Below are positions 1 to 8,493 of a stretch of 64,000 nucleotides of DNA, one piece after another (positions within the stretch are counted from its first letter, which is position 1; each line of letters opens with the position of its first letter). The stretch is from Cellulomonas hominis. Its GTDB lineage: Bacteria; Actinomycetota; Actinomycetes; Actinomycetales; Cellulomonadaceae. The translations under genes were made by a program, and so were the position numbers. The notes under the pieces were generated by a model. It was not told the origin of the DNA. It did not search any database and was given only the letters and a program-made list of their open reading frames with translations. The DNA lies in assembly GCF_014201095.1 (NCBI RefSeq), contig NZ_JACHDN010000001.1:3968001-4032000 (forward strand). Direction: 5' to 3'.

Positions 1-2
1 TC

Positions 3-650
3 TACCAGCGCATCTACGAGGTCACCACCATCCCGGTGGAGGACCTGCAGGCCGCCGCCGCCGACCCGGCCGCGATCGGCCTGCCCGCCGAGGCGAACGG
101 CAACGTGGAGGGCTGGCTGTTCCCGTCGACGTACGAGGTCGAGCCCGGCACCACCGCCGCGGGCCTGCTCTCGCAGATGGTCGCGCAGACCACCAGCCAG
201 CTGACGAGCAAGGGCGTGCCGCAGGACCGGTGGGAGGACGTGCTGATCCGCGCCTCGATCATCGAGCGTGAGGCCAAGCACGACGAGGACCGGCCGAAGA
301 TGGCGCGCGCCATCCAGAACCGGCTCGACATCGCCATGCCGCTGCAGATCGACGCGATCGTCGCCTACGGGCTGGGCAAGTCCGGCACCGAGCTGACCTA
401 CGCGGACACCAAGGACGCGCAGCCGCCGTACAACCCGTACAACGTGTACAAGCTGCCCGGCCTGCCGCCCACCCCGATCGCGTCGCCCGGCGGCGCGTCG
501 ATCGACGCCGTGCTCAACCCCGCCGAGGGTGACTGGCTGTTCTGGGTGACGGTCAACCTCGACACCGGCGAGACGAAGTTCGCCTCGACCTTCGACGAGC
601 ACCAGGAGTACCGCGACGAGCTGAGGGCCTGGCAGGAAGCGAACGGGTGA
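3..650 (+). CDS. mltG: Endolytic murein transglycosylase MltG, 3' part
   Basis: C-terminal 215 residues of a YceG/MltG-family enzyme; the 5' part lies outside the window. The family cuts nascent glycan strands at the outer face of the membrane and so sets peptidoglycan strand length. The YceG core is visible: a GWLFPSTYE segment, the catalytic-glutamate motif IRASIIERE, and a downstream YNPYNVYKLPGLPPTPIASP block typical of the family. The stop codon overlaps the GTG start of aroE, so the two are probably translationally coupled. The mltG-aroE order is a standard actinobacterial arrangement. Family assignment is firm; only the length is unknown. Confidence 0.95.
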   Translation, partial: YQRIYEVTTIPVEDLQAAAADPAAIGLPAEANGNVEGWLFPSTYEVEPGTTAAGLLSQMVAQTTSQLTSKGVPQDRWEDVLIRASIIEREAKHDEDRPKMARAIQNRLDIAMPLQIDAIVAYGLGKSGTELTYADTKDAQPPYNPYNVYKLPGLPPTPIASPGGASIDAVLNPAEGDWLFWVTVNLDTGETKFASTFDEHQEYRDELRAWQEANG

Positions 651-1537
651 GCACGCACGACCCCCGCCGGGCCGCCGTGCTCGGCCACCCGGTCGCGCAC
701 TCGCTCTCGCCCCGGCTGCACCGCGCCGCGTACGCCGCGCTCGGCCTGGACGGCTGGGCGTACGACGCGATCGACACCACCGAGGAGGCCCTGCCGGGCT
801 TCCTGGCGGCGCTCGACGGCACCTGGGCGGGCCTGAGCCTGACCATGCCGCTGAAGCAGACCGTCATCCCGCTGCTCGACCACGTCGAGCCGCTCGCGGC
901 GGTCGTCGGCGCGGTGAACACCGTGCTGGTGCAGCCCGGGGGAGCGCGGCCGGTGCTCACCGGGGCGAACACGGACGTGCACGGGCTGGTCGCGGCGCTG
1001 TCCGAGGGCCTCGGTCCGGGCGCCGGCGCGGGAGCGCCGGCCGTGCCCCGGAGCGCCGTGGTGCTGGGCGCCGGCGCCACGGCCGCGTCCACGCTGGCGG
1101 CCCTGGCGGAGCTCGGCTGCACCGCCCCGGTCGTGCACGTGCGGTCCCTGGGCCGCACCGGCGGGCTGGCGCGGGCCGCGCACCGCATGGGCGTCGAGCC
1201 GGTGTTCCGGCCCCTGGACGAGGCGTTGCGCGCGCTCCAGGGTGCCGACGTCGTCGTCTCCACCCTGCCGCCGCGGGCCGCCGACGACCTGGCTGCCGCG
1301 CTGGCCGCCGACGCCGCGGCCCCGCGAGCGGGGGCGGTGCTGCTCGACGTCGCCTACGACCCCCGCCCGACCGCCCTGCACGCCGCGTGGGCCGCCCGCG
1401 GCGGCGTCGCGGTGCCGGGGGAGCGGATGCTCCTGCACCAGGCCGTCGAGCAGGTGCGGCTCATGACGGGCCGGCCCGCGCCGCTCGCCGCGATGGACGC
1501 CGCGCTGGCGGCGGTCCTGGACGAGCCCGCGGCCTGA
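647..1537 (+). CDS. aroE: Shikimate dehydrogenase (NADP+)
   Basis: 296 residues, normal for AroE. It reduces 3-dehydroshikimate to shikimate in the chorismate pathway (cytosol). Substrate-site motifs are present: GHPVAHSLSP near residue 12, the catalytic-lysine MPLKQ near residue 66, and the TGANTD motif near 104. A Gly/Ala-rich nucleotide-binding stretch (VVLGAGATAASTLAAL) follows. The GTG start overlaps the mltG stop by 4 nt. In many relatives aroE is followed directly by aroC; here the pilus cluster lies between them. It has no promoter of its own that I can see. Confidence 0.95.
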   Translation: MSTHDPRRAAVLGHPVAHSLSPRLHRAAYAALGLDGWAYDAIDTTEEALPGFLAALDGTWAGLSLTMPLKQTVIPLLDHVEPLAAVVGAVNTVLVQPGGARPVLTGANTDVHGLVAALSEGLGPGAGAGAPAVPRSAVVLGAGATAASTLAALAELGCTAPVVHVRSLGRTGGLARAAHRMGVEPVFRPLDEALRALQGADVVVSTLPPRAADDLAAALAADAAAPRAGAVLLDVAYDPRPTALHAAWAARGGVAVPGERMLLHQAVEQVRLMTGRPAPLAAMDAALAAVLDEPAA

Positions 1538-1567
1538 CGCCGCTCCGGGCGAACCCGCGCCCGCTTC

Positions 1568-1594
1568 CTCATCTTCGCCCGCCCCTCTGCCGAT
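1568..1594 (+). promoter_or_regulatory. FliA/WhiG-like promoter upstream of pilB
   Basis: CTCATCTTC, then TGCCGAT ending 27 bases from the first C. The same 27-base geometry (CTCA at the start, CCGAT at the end) precedes pilT, the pilin gene and pilM. Sigma-28/WhiG promoters are TAAA-N15/16-GCCGATAA. The -35 half here is the weakest of the four; the -10 half (GCCGATGG) is good. Confidence 0.5.
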
Positions 1595-1603
1595 GGTCCC
1601 TAC

Positions 1604-1627
1604 GGGGCAGGTGCACCGACCTGCCCC
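1604..1627 (+). other. 5'-UTR hairpin of pilB mRNA
   Basis: A perfect 9-bp stem, GGGGCAGGT / ACCTGCCCC, with a 6-nt loop. It starts about where transcription from the upstream FliA-like promoter would begin and ends before the pilB ribosome-binding site (GGAGGG). It could stabilise the 5' end of the mRNA; it is not followed by a T-tract and is unlikely to be a terminator. Confidence 0.45.
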
Positions 1628-1644
1628 GGACGGAGGGACACGGG

Positions 1645-3318
1645 GTGAAGCAGCTCGGCGAGATCCTGCTGGACGAGGGGCTGGTCACCGAGGCGCAGCT
1701 CATGGCCGCCCTCGACGAGCAGCTCGTGCGGGGGCAGTCGCTCGGCCGCACGCTGGTCGAGATCGGGGTGCTCACCGAGGGCCAGCTCGTCGCCGCGCTC
1801 GCGCGCCAGGTCGGCATGGCGTTCGTCGACCTCGACGAGTACCCGGTGGACCGCGCCGCCGTCTCGATGGTCCCCGCCGCGCTGTGCCGCCGGTACACCG
1901 TGCTGCCCGTCGGGTTCGAGAACGGCTCGCTCGTCCTCGCCACCGCCGACCCGGGCAACGTCGTCGCGGTGGACGACGTGCGCACCGTGTCCGGCATGGC
2001 GGTGCTGCCGATCGTCGCCACGTTCGAGAACCTGGCCCGCGCCATCGACCGGTTCTGCCGGGCCGACGGCGAGATGGAGGACCTGTCCTCGGCGTTCGAG
2101 GAGGAGCAGGCGCCCGCCGAGATCGACCTGTCGCGCATCGGCGACGTCGTCGAGGACGACGCCCCGATCGTCCGGTACGTCAACCTGCTGGTGACGCAGG
2201 CGATCTCGGACCGGGCGTCGGACATCCACATCGAGCCCACGGAGCACGACCTGCGGGTGCGCTACCGGATCGACGGCGTGCTGCACGAGATGCAGCGGTC
2301 CCCGAAGCAGATCCAGGGCGGGGTCATCTCCCGCGTGAAGATCCTGTCGGACATCGACATCGCCGAGCGGCGCAAGCCGCAGGACGGCCGCATGTCCGTG
2401 ACGCACAACGGCCGCAAGATCGACCTGCGCGTGGCGACGCTGCCGACCGTGTGGGGCGAGAAGATCGTCATGCGCATCCTGGACAACTCGACCGCGTCGC
2501 TCGACCTGCGGGACCTGGCGTTCCTCGAGCACAACTACGCGACGTACCACGAGGCGTACACCAAGCCGTACGGGATGATCCTGGTCACCGGCCCGACCGG
2601 GTCGGGGAAGTCGACCACCCTGTACGCGACGCTGAACGCGGTGTCCCGCCCGGAGATCAACGTGATCACGGTCGAGGACCCGGTGGAGTACCGGCTCGCG
2701 GGGATCAACCAGGTGCAGGTCAACCCGAAGGCCGGCCTGACGTTCGCGGGGGCGCTGCGCTCGATCCTGCGGTCGGACCCCGACGTGGTGCTGCTCGGCG
2801 AGATCCGGGACCACGAGACGGCGCAGATCGCGATCGAGGCGGCGCTGACCGGGCACCTGGTGCTGTCGACGCTGCACACGAACGACGCGCCGTCGGCGGT
2901 GACGCGGCTGGTCGAGATGGGGATCGAGCCGTTCCTCGTCGGGTCGGCGCTGGACGCGGTGGTGGCGCAGCGCCTCGCCCGGAAGCTCTGCGAGAAGTGC
3001 CGCGAGCCGTACGTCCCGACCGAGACCGAGCTGATCTCGGCCCGCTTCCCCTGGGTGCCGGGAGAGGCCCTCCCCGAGGTGTTCCGCCCCGTGGGTTGCG
3101 TCGCGTGCTCCCGCACCGGCTACCGGGGGCGCCTCGCGCTGCACGAGGTCATGACGGTGACCGAGGACATCGAGCGGCACGCCGTCGCGCGCTCCTCGTC
3201 CGCCGAGATCGCCGCGACGGCCCGGGCGCAGGGCATGATCACGCTCCGCGACGACGGGTGGCAGAAGGTCGCGGCCGGGTCGACGTCGATCGAGGAGATC
3301 CTGCGCGTCGTCGCCTGA
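1645..3318 (+). CDS. pilB: Type IV pilus extension ATPase PilB
   Basis: 557 residues from a GTG start 6 nt after GGAGGGACAC; an in-frame upstream extension is non-coding in character and was not used. PilB powers pilin polymerisation from the cytoplasm. The first ~140 residues look like an MshEN/T2SSE_N domain, with two LGxxLxxxG...L..L..Q repeats; members of that family bind c-di-GMP, though the first arginine of the motif is Gln here. The AAA ATPase core has Walker A GPTGSGKSTT at ~316-325 and Asp/His boxes (GEIRDHETA, LVLSTLHTND). Two CxxC pairs at ~450 and ~485 form the zinc site typical of PilB/GspE. First gene of the pilus cluster. Confidence 0.95.
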   Translation: MKQLGEILLDEGLVTEAQLMAALDEQLVRGQSLGRTLVEIGVLTEGQLVAALARQVGMAFVDLDEYPVDRAAVSMVPAALCRRYTVLPVGFENGSLVLATADPGNVVAVDDVRTVSGMAVLPIVATFENLARAIDRFCRADGEMEDLSSAFEEEQAPAEIDLSRIGDVVEDDAPIVRYVNLLVTQAISDRASDIHIEPTEHDLRVRYRIDGVLHEMQRSPKQIQGGVISRVKILSDIDIAERRKPQDGRMSVTHNGRKIDLRVATLPTVWGEKIVMRILDNSTASLDLRDLAFLEHNYATYHEAYTKPYGMILVTGPTGSGKSTTLYATLNAVSRPEINVITVEDPVEYRLAGINQVQVNPKAGLTFAGALRSILRSDPDVVLLGEIRDHETAQIAIEAALTGHLVLSTLHTNDAPSAVTRLVEMGIEPFLVGSALDAVVAQRLARKLCEKCREPYVPTETELISARFPWVPGEALPEVFRPVGCVACSRTGYRGRLALHEVMTVTEDIERHAVARSSSAEIAATARAQGMITLRDDGWQKVAAGSTSIEEILRVVA

Positions 3319-3327
3319 CCGCGACGG

Positions 3328-3354
3328 CTCAAGCCGACGGCCCGGTGGGCCGAT
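3328..3354 (+). promoter_or_regulatory. FliA/WhiG-like promoter upstream of pilT
   Basis: CTCAAGCCG then GGCCGAT, again spanning exactly 27 bases. The -35 half CTCAAG is shared with the pilin and pilM sites. It sits 47 nt before the pilT start, which has its own strong Shine-Dalgarno (GGAGGAGAG), consistent with a leadered mRNA. Confidence 0.55.
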
Positions 3355-3401
3355 GAGCAGTTCGTGCGGCCGTCTCGGGCTGTGCGGGACGGAGGAGAGA
3401 C

Positions 3402-4766
3402 GTGAGCGAACCCTGGATGCCCGACGCCCTGTCGGCGCCGCGGCAGCCGGCGGCCCCGTACGCGGCGCCGTCCCCGGAGGTCCGGACCGCGGCACTGCCG
3501 CCGGTGCCGGCCGCCGCTGCCCCCGTTGTGCCGACGGCGGCCCCGCCCGCTGCGCCGTCCGCACCGCAGGCCCCGGTCGCCCCCGCCCCGGGGCTGCGCG
3601 CCGCCGGCCGCGTGGGCATGGGCGACCCCCTCGAGCAGGACGACCTCTCGCTGGACGACGCGCTGCGCGAGATGGTGCGCATCGGCGCGTCCGACCTGCA
3701 CCTGACCTCCGGGGCGGCGCCGACGGTGCGTATCTCCGGCTCGCTCGAGCCGCTGCCGGGCTTCACCCCGCAGATGCCCGACCCGCTCCGCCGGGTGCTG
3801 TACCGGATCCTCACCCAGAAGCAGCGGGAGGTGTTCGAGGCCAACCTCGAGCTGGACTTCTCGTACGCACTGCGCGGCGTCGCGCGGTTCCGCGTGAACC
3901 TGTACCAGCAGCGCGAGTCGATCGGGGCGGCGTTCCGCGTCATCCCGTACGAGATCAAGCCGCTGGAGGAGCTCGGCGTCCCGCCGGTCGTCGCGACGTT
4001 CGCCGGCCTCCCGCGCGGACTGGTCCTCGTCACCGGCCCGACCGGCTCGGGCAAGTCGACGACGCTCGCGTCGGTGATCGACCTCGCGAACCGGACCCGC
4101 AGCGACCACATCATGACCGTCGAGGACCCGATCGAGTTCCTGCACCGGCACAAGCGGTCGCTGGTCAACCAGCGCGAGGTGGGGGGAGACACCCACTCGT
4201 TCGCCGCGGCGCTCAAGCACGTGCTGCGGCAGGACCCGGACATCATCCTGGTCGGCGAGCTGCGCGACCTCGAGACGATCTCGGTGGCGCTCACCGCCGC
4301 CGAGACCGGCCACCTCGTGTTCGCGACGCTGCACACGCAGGACGCCGCGCAGACGATCGACCGCATCATCGACGTGTTCCCGTCGCACCAGCAGGCGCAG
4401 GTCCGCACCCAGCTCGCGGGCGCGGTGCAGGGCGTCGTCTGCCAGACGCTCTGCAAGCGGGCGGACGGCCGCGGCCGCGTCGTGGCGACCGAGGTCATGA
4501 TCGCCACGCCCGCCGTGCGGAACCTCATCCGCGAGGGCAAGACGCACCAGATCTACTCGGCGATGCAGGCGGGGGCGCAGCAGGGCATGCACACCCTCGA
4601 CCAGCACCTCGCGGAGCTGGTACGGACGGGCCGGATCGCCTACGAGGTGGGACTGGAGCGCGCACACCACATCGAGGACTTCAACCGGCTGACCGGCCGC
4701 TTCTCCGGCATGACCCAGGGTCAGGCGGGGATGGCGGCGGCGTCGGGGTACGGGGACCTGGCATGA
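3402..4766 (+). CDS. pilT: Type IV pilus retraction ATPase PilT
   Basis: 454 residues, GTG start with GGAGGAGAG upstream. Drives pilus depolymerisation and so twitching. Residues ~1-80 are a Pro/Ala-rich extension not found in Gram-negative PilT. The conserved core follows, with ASDLHLTSG near residue 95, Walker A GPTGSGKSTT near 212, Walker B-like IILVGELRD, and the PilT signature RNLIREGKTHQIYSAMQ near the C-terminus (AIRNLIRE in the family; AVRNLIRE here). The C-terminal ~35 residues are extra. The stop overlaps the pilC start by 4 nt. The signature supports PilT rather than a second PilB. Confidence 0.95.
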   Translation: MSEPWMPDALSAPRQPAAPYAAPSPEVRTAALPPVPAAAAPVVPTAAPPAAPSAPQAPVAPAPGLRAAGRVGMGDPLEQDDLSLDDALREMVRIGASDLHLTSGAAPTVRISGSLEPLPGFTPQMPDPLRRVLYRILTQKQREVFEANLELDFSYALRGVARFRVNLYQQRESIGAAFRVIPYEIKPLEELGVPPVVATFAGLPRGLVLVTGPTGSGKSTTLASVIDLANRTRSDHIMTVEDPIEFLHRHKRSLVNQREVGGDTHSFAAALKHVLRQDPDIILVGELRDLETISVALTAAETGHLVFATLHTQDAAQTIDRIIDVFPSHQQAQVRTQLAGAVQGVVCQTLCKRADGRGRVVATEVMIATPAVRNLIREGKTHQIYSAMQAGAQQGMHTLDQHLAELVRTGRIAYEVGLERAHHIEDFNRLTGRFSGMTQGQAGMAAASGYGDLA

Positions 4767-5989
4767 GCGACACGAAGACGTTCGAGTACGCCGTCCGGGA
4801 CCGGTCCGGCAAGCTGACCAAGGGCCGGGTCGACGCGGCCAGCCAGGCGGCGGTCGCCCACCGGCTCCGCGAGATGGGCCTCGCGGCGGTCTCGATCTCC
4901 GAGGTGTCGACCACCGGCCTGCAGCGCGAGATCACGATCCCGGGTCTCAGCGACCGGATCAAGCTCAAGGATCTGGCGGTGATGTCGCGCCAGCTCGCCA
5001 CCATGATCGACTCCGGCCTCTCGCTGATCCGGGCTCTGGCCATCCTCACGGAGCAGACCGAGTCCAAGCCCCTCGCCAAGGTGCTGGCGCAGGTGCGGAC
5101 CGACGTCGAGACGGGTGTGGCGTTCTCGGCCGCGCTCGAGCGGCACCCCGACGTCTTCCCCCCGCTCATGGTGAACATGGTGCGAGCGGGGGAGATCGGC
5201 GGGTTCCTCGACCAGGTGCTGCTGTCGGTGGCGCAGAACTTCGAGGACGAGGTCAAGCTGCGGAGCAAGATCAAGTCCGCCATGACCTACCCGGTGATCG
5301 TCTTCATCGTCGCCGTGCTCGCCATGATCGGCATGCTGCTGTTCATCGTGCCGATCTTCGCGGACATGTTCGCGGACCTGGGTGGCGAGCTCCCCGCGCT
5401 GACCAAGTTCCTCGTCGTGCTCTCGAACGGGCTCAAGTGGGCCATCGGCCCGATCGTCGTGCTCCTGGTGGCGTTCGCGTGGTGGTGGAGCAAGCACAAG
5501 AACGACCGTGGCGTCCGCGAGAAGGTCGATCCCTGGCGCCTGAAGATGCCCGTCTTCGGGCCGCTTTTCCGGAAGGTCGCTCTCGCGCGTTTCTGCCGGA
5601 ACTTCGGCACGATGATCCACGCCGGCGTGCCGATCCTCCAGGCCCTCGACATCGTCGGCGAGACGAGCGGCAACATCGTCGTCGAGCGCGCCACCAAGGC
5701 CGTGCAGGAATCGGTGCGCCGCGGCGAGTCGCTGTCGCGGCCGCTCGGCCAGCACCCGGTGTTCCCGCCGATGGTGGTGCAGATGATGTCCGTGGGCGAG
5801 GAGACCGGCGCCCTCGACACGATGCTGTCCAAGGTGGCGCAGTTCTACGACCAGGAGGTCGAGTCCACCACGGAGCAGCTCACCAGCCTCATCGAGCCGC
5901 TCATGATCGTCATCGTCGGCGCGATCATCGGCTTCATCGTCGTCGGCCTGTACATGCCGATCTTCAGCATCTTCAACGTCGTGCAATAG
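4763..5989 (+). CDS. pilC: Type IV pilus inner-membrane platform protein PilC
   Basis: 408 residues, the usual PilC/GspF length. Two T2SSF domains are visible (around residues 75-195 and 275-400), each starting with an RQLATMIDSGLSL / CRNFGTMIHAGVPI segment, with hydrophobic membrane helices after each and one near 170-195 (VIVFIVAVLAMIGMLLFIVP). It is the membrane turntable on which PilB and PilT act. The ATG overlaps the pilT stop, so pilT-pilC are co-translated. No key segment is missing. Confidence 0.95.
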   Translation: MSDTKTFEYAVRDRSGKLTKGRVDAASQAAVAHRLREMGLAAVSISEVSTTGLQREITIPGLSDRIKLKDLAVMSRQLATMIDSGLSLIRALAILTEQTESKPLAKVLAQVRTDVETGVAFSAALERHPDVFPPLMVNMVRAGEIGGFLDQVLLSVAQNFEDEVKLRSKIKSAMTYPVIVFIVAVLAMIGMLLFIVPIFADMFADLGGELPALTKFLVVLSNGLKWAIGPIVVLLVAFAWWWSKHKNDRGVREKVDPWRLKMPVFGPLFRKVALARFCRNFGTMIHAGVPILQALDIVGETSGNIVVERATKAVQESVRRGESLSRPLGQHPVFPPMVVQMMSVGEETGALDTMLSKVAQFYDQEVESTTEQLTSLIEPLMIVIVGAIIGFIVVGLYMPIFSIFNVVQ

Positions 5990-5999
5990 CGGCAAATCG

Positions 6000-6044
6000 G
6001 ACAGCGGGCTCACCCGTCGGGGTGAATCTCGCTGACGGGCTGTC
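6000..6044 (+). terminator. Structured element after pilC, possible terminator
   Basis: A 6-bp inner hairpin (TCACCC / GGGTGA, loop GTCG) inside an outer GACAGC / GCTGTC pairing. There is no T-run, as is common in high-GC Actinobacteria. It lies between the pilC stop and the pilin promoter, where a terminator would separate the motor operon from the abundant pilin transcript. Confidence 0.4.
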
Positions 6045-6049
6045 ATCCG

Positions 6050-6076
6050 CTCAAGTTGCGACGACGCGCTCCCGAT
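6050..6076 (+). promoter_or_regulatory. FliA/WhiG-like promoter upstream of pilin gene
   Basis: CTCAAGTTG then TCCCGAT, 27 bases in all, like the pilB, pilT and pilM sites. The -35 half matches the TAAAGTTT sigma-28 box well (TCAAGTTG). It implies a ~75-nt leader before the pilin start. Confidence 0.55.
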
Positions 6077-6160
6077 GTTGGTGGTGCACCACCCGAACGG
6101 CCCGCGGATCGCGGACCGACTTTCTTCAGAACACGGCTTTCCCTCACCTCAGGAGTCGAC

Positions 6161-6607
6161 GTGATCGCTCGTATCCGCAAGTCCATCGAGGAGAAGGACC
6201 GGGGCTTCACCCTGGTCGAGCTCCTGGTCGTCATGATCATCATCGGGATCCTCGCGGCCATCGCGATCCCGGTGTTCCTCAACCAGCGCAAGAAGGCCGC
6301 GGAGACCTCGGCCAAGGCCGACGTCTCGACGATCGGCAAGGAGATCGCGGCCTACTTCGTGGACGGCACGGAGAACCTGACGGTGGCCACGACGGCTGGC
6401 GCCGCCGGTGCGCCCAGCACCTGGACCATGACGGCGGGGGCGGGGGCGGGGACCCCCGTCACCAGCGGGACGCTGTCGAACGGCAACACGGCCTCCGGCA
6501 GCGCGACCGCCTCGACCGGCGCGTTCTGCGTCGCCGTCGACCCGGCGCTCGACGGTGCGTCCACGTGGAAGTACACGGAGACGGGCCTGGCCAAGGGGGC
6601 TTGCTGA
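6161..6607 (+). CDS. pilA: Major type IV pilin (prepilin)
   Basis: 148 residues from GTG, preceded by AGGAG. Class III leader of 15 residues ending in KDRG, then mature FTLVELLVVMII with Phe+1 and Glu+5, cut and N-methylated by the prepilin peptidase encoded downstream. The hydrophobic N-terminal helix (~16-45) is followed by a short globular part with Ala/Gly/Thr-rich stretches. Two cysteines, one ~24 residues from the end and one as the last residue, could close a C-terminal disulphide loop as in Gram-negative pilins. Its own promoter upstream and hairpin downstream fit a highly expressed single-gene transcript. A start further upstream would ruin the leader. Confidence 0.9.
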   Translation: MIARIRKSIEEKDRGFTLVELLVVMIIIGILAAIAIPVFLNQRKKAAETSAKADVSTIGKEIAAYFVDGTENLTVATTAGAAGAPSTWTMTAGAGAGTPVTSGTLSNGNTASGSATASTGAFCVAVDPALDGASTWKYTETGLAKGAC

Positions 6608-6625
6608 CCTACGCGCCACATTCCG

Positions 6626-6659
6626 GAGGGGGTGCCCGCTGCCTGGCGGGTGCCCCCTC
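6626..6659 (+). terminator. Hairpin after pilin gene, terminator/attenuator
   Basis: A 14-bp stem (GAGGGGG-TG-CCCGC pairing with GCGGG-TG-CCCCCTC through two G-U wobbles) and a 6-nt loop. It sits between the pilin stop and the next minor-pilin gene, which has no FliA-like promoter of its own. The likely role is partial termination, keeping minor pilins far below the major pilin, and protection of the pilin mRNA 3' end. Confidence 0.65.
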
Positions 6660-6699
6660 GCGGGCGCATCAGACGGAGTCGCGCACGAGGGAGGATCGG

Positions 6700-8493
6700 A
6701 TGAACGCCGTACTGCGCCGTCTGCGGCGTCGCCCCGACGACGCCGGCTTCACCCTCATCGAGGTCATCGTCGCCATGGTCATCGTCGCCGCGGTCATGAC
6801 CTCCCTCAGCTACGCGGTGGTCAGCAGCCTCAAGACCATCCAGCAGGCCCGTCAGCGCCAGACCGCGACCGCCCTCGCGACGCAGCAGCTCGAGCGGCTC
6901 CGGGCGCTCCCGTACGACACGGTGACGCAGCCCGGCGCCGGTTCCACCGTGAAGAGCGGTCTGCTCTACACGAGCACGGCGTCCGGTGTGACGACCTTCT
7001 CGCCCGCCTCGGCGGTCCTGCCCGGCGTCTCGGAGACGCTGGTCGTCAACACCGTCTCCGGCCAGTGGACCGACACCGCCGTCGACGGCGTGACGTACCG
7101 CGTCCACACGTACGTGACGAAGGCTCCCCCGACCGCGTCGGGGTCGCAGCCGTTCAACCTGACGGTCCTCGTGCGCTGGACCAGCCCGGTGTTCCCGGAC
7201 GCCCGCACCACCGCGCAGCGCACGACGACGTACTCGCCCGCCGGCTGCCTCTCGACGGCGACCGCGCCGTTCGCCGCACCGTGCCAGGCGTACCTCACGG
7301 TCCGGGCCGGCGAGGCGCTGGGCGGGGTCACGGTCACCGATCCCGTCGACTCCACGGTGCCGATCACCGGCATGTCGGCGACGTCGCTGCAGCTCGACTT
7401 CGCGCGGGCGTCGTCCACGTTCCTCGTCGAGCAGACCGCCACCGGGCAGGCGGGTGCGTCGACCTCGGGTGGTTCGGTGGCCGACGGCACGATCACCCGC
7501 ACCGGCGGCGAGGCCGCGACGGCGGCGGTGGACTCGGACCCGTCCTCGACCCCCGACCAGTCGCTGATCGTCGGCACGCCCGTGCACACGTCCGGCTCGC
7601 TCCAGACCTCGGGGTCGGGCGGGACGCTCGCGCTGCGGCCGTCGAGCAGCGACACCGGCACCGCCCGCGCCGCCGTCGCCGCCGACGCCTCCGTCTGCCT
7701 CGACAGCACCGGCGCGGCGCTGACCACCGGCGCGGCGGGCTCCCTGCGGCCATGCTCGTCGTCTGTGGTGCAGACCGCGGGCTCTGCCGCCTCCTTGACC
7801 TACACCGCGCCCGACGGGACGGCGGTGCCGCTCGCCACGTTCGGCACGTCCGGGCAGCCGACGCGTTCCGTCGCGGCGATCCTCGGCTCGGCCAACACCG
7901 GGGCGTGCACCGGGGCCACGATCGACTGCAGCCACGGCGCGGCGAAGCGCACGCTGGGGACGTCGGCGATGGCGGCCACGGCCTTCACCGCTGCGCCGTC
8001 GGGTTTCTCCGCGACGAACGGCCTGTGGTCGGTGACGGGCCTGACGGAGTCGGTCCGCGCGGAGGAGGGTGCCGGGGCGCAGACGCCGGCGTTCACCCGC
8101 GCGGGCACGCTGCGCGTGTGGAACGGCACCGGGTACACGACGGTGAACCTGGCCGGATACGCGTCGGTGGCGGCGGCAGGGGCGCCGCAGTCGGAGTCGT
8201 GGACGATCCCCGCGACGGCCGTGGACTACGGCGGCGTCCGCGTCACGTACGAGGGGTCGGTCATGGTGCAGCGGCCGAGCATCGCGCGGACGCCGGCGAC
8301 CCGGACCGGCGTGCTGACGACCGACTGCAAGACCACCGCGTGCACGACGACGGTCGACGGCTCCGCGGTCCTGACCGCACGGGTCGTCGCGACGGTGTCC
8401 GTCGGAGGAACGACCCTGACCAGCTTCGCGGTGGTGTCCGACCTCGGCGGCGTCACCGCCGACGCCTCGTACAAGGCGGCCGCGAATGGCTGA
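6700..8493 (+). CDS. Large PilV-like minor pilin with extended C-terminal domain
   Basis: 597 residues, about three times a usual minor pilin. Start ATG follows GAGGGAGGA. The N-terminus is a class III prepilin: an Arg-rich leader ending DDAG, then FTLIEVIVAMVIV with Glu+5 at residue 21. Residues ~40-85 are the amphipathic helix of a pilin shaft. The rest is Ser/Thr/Gly-rich, secreted-looking, low in charge and contains several Cys. It resembles PilV-type fused tip proteins; a role as a tip adhesin or priming-complex subunit is inference. The last codons overlap the next minor-pilin gene by 8 nt. I recognise no catalytic or carbohydrate-binding motif in the C-terminal part. Confidence 0.75.
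   Translation: MNAVLRRLRRRPDDAGFTLIEVIVAMVIVAAVMTSLSYAVVSSLKTIQQARQRQTATALATQQLERLRALPYDTVTQPGAGSTVKSGLLYTSTASGVTTFSPASAVLPGVSETLVVNTVSGQWTDTAVDGVTYRVHTYVTKAPPTASGSQPFNLTVLVRWTSPVFPDARTTAQRTTTYSPAGCLSTATAPFAAPCQAYLTVRAGEALGGVTVTDPVDSTVPITGMSATSLQLDFARASSTFLVEQTATGQAGASTSGGSVADGTITRTGGEAATAAVDSDPSSTPDQSLIVGTPVHTSGSLQTSGSGGTLALRPSSSDTGTARAAVAADASVCLDSTGAALTTGAAGSLRPCSSSVVQTAGSAASLTYTAPDGTAVPLATFGTSGQPTRSVAAILGSANTGACTGATIDCSHGAAKRTLGTSAMAATAFTAAPSGFSATNGLWSVTGLTESVRAEEGAGAQTPAFTRAGTLRVWNGTGYTTVNLAGYASVAAAGAPQSESWTIPATAVDYGGVRVTYEGSVMVQRPSIARTPATRTGVLTTDCKTTACTTTVDGSAVLTARVVATVSVGGTTLTSFAVVSDLGGVTADASYKAAANG

Noticed and set aside
1538-1644. Possible c-di-GMP riboswitch before pilB
   Set aside because: Only one simple hairpin is present; the conserved GEMM core and tetraloop receptor are not seen.
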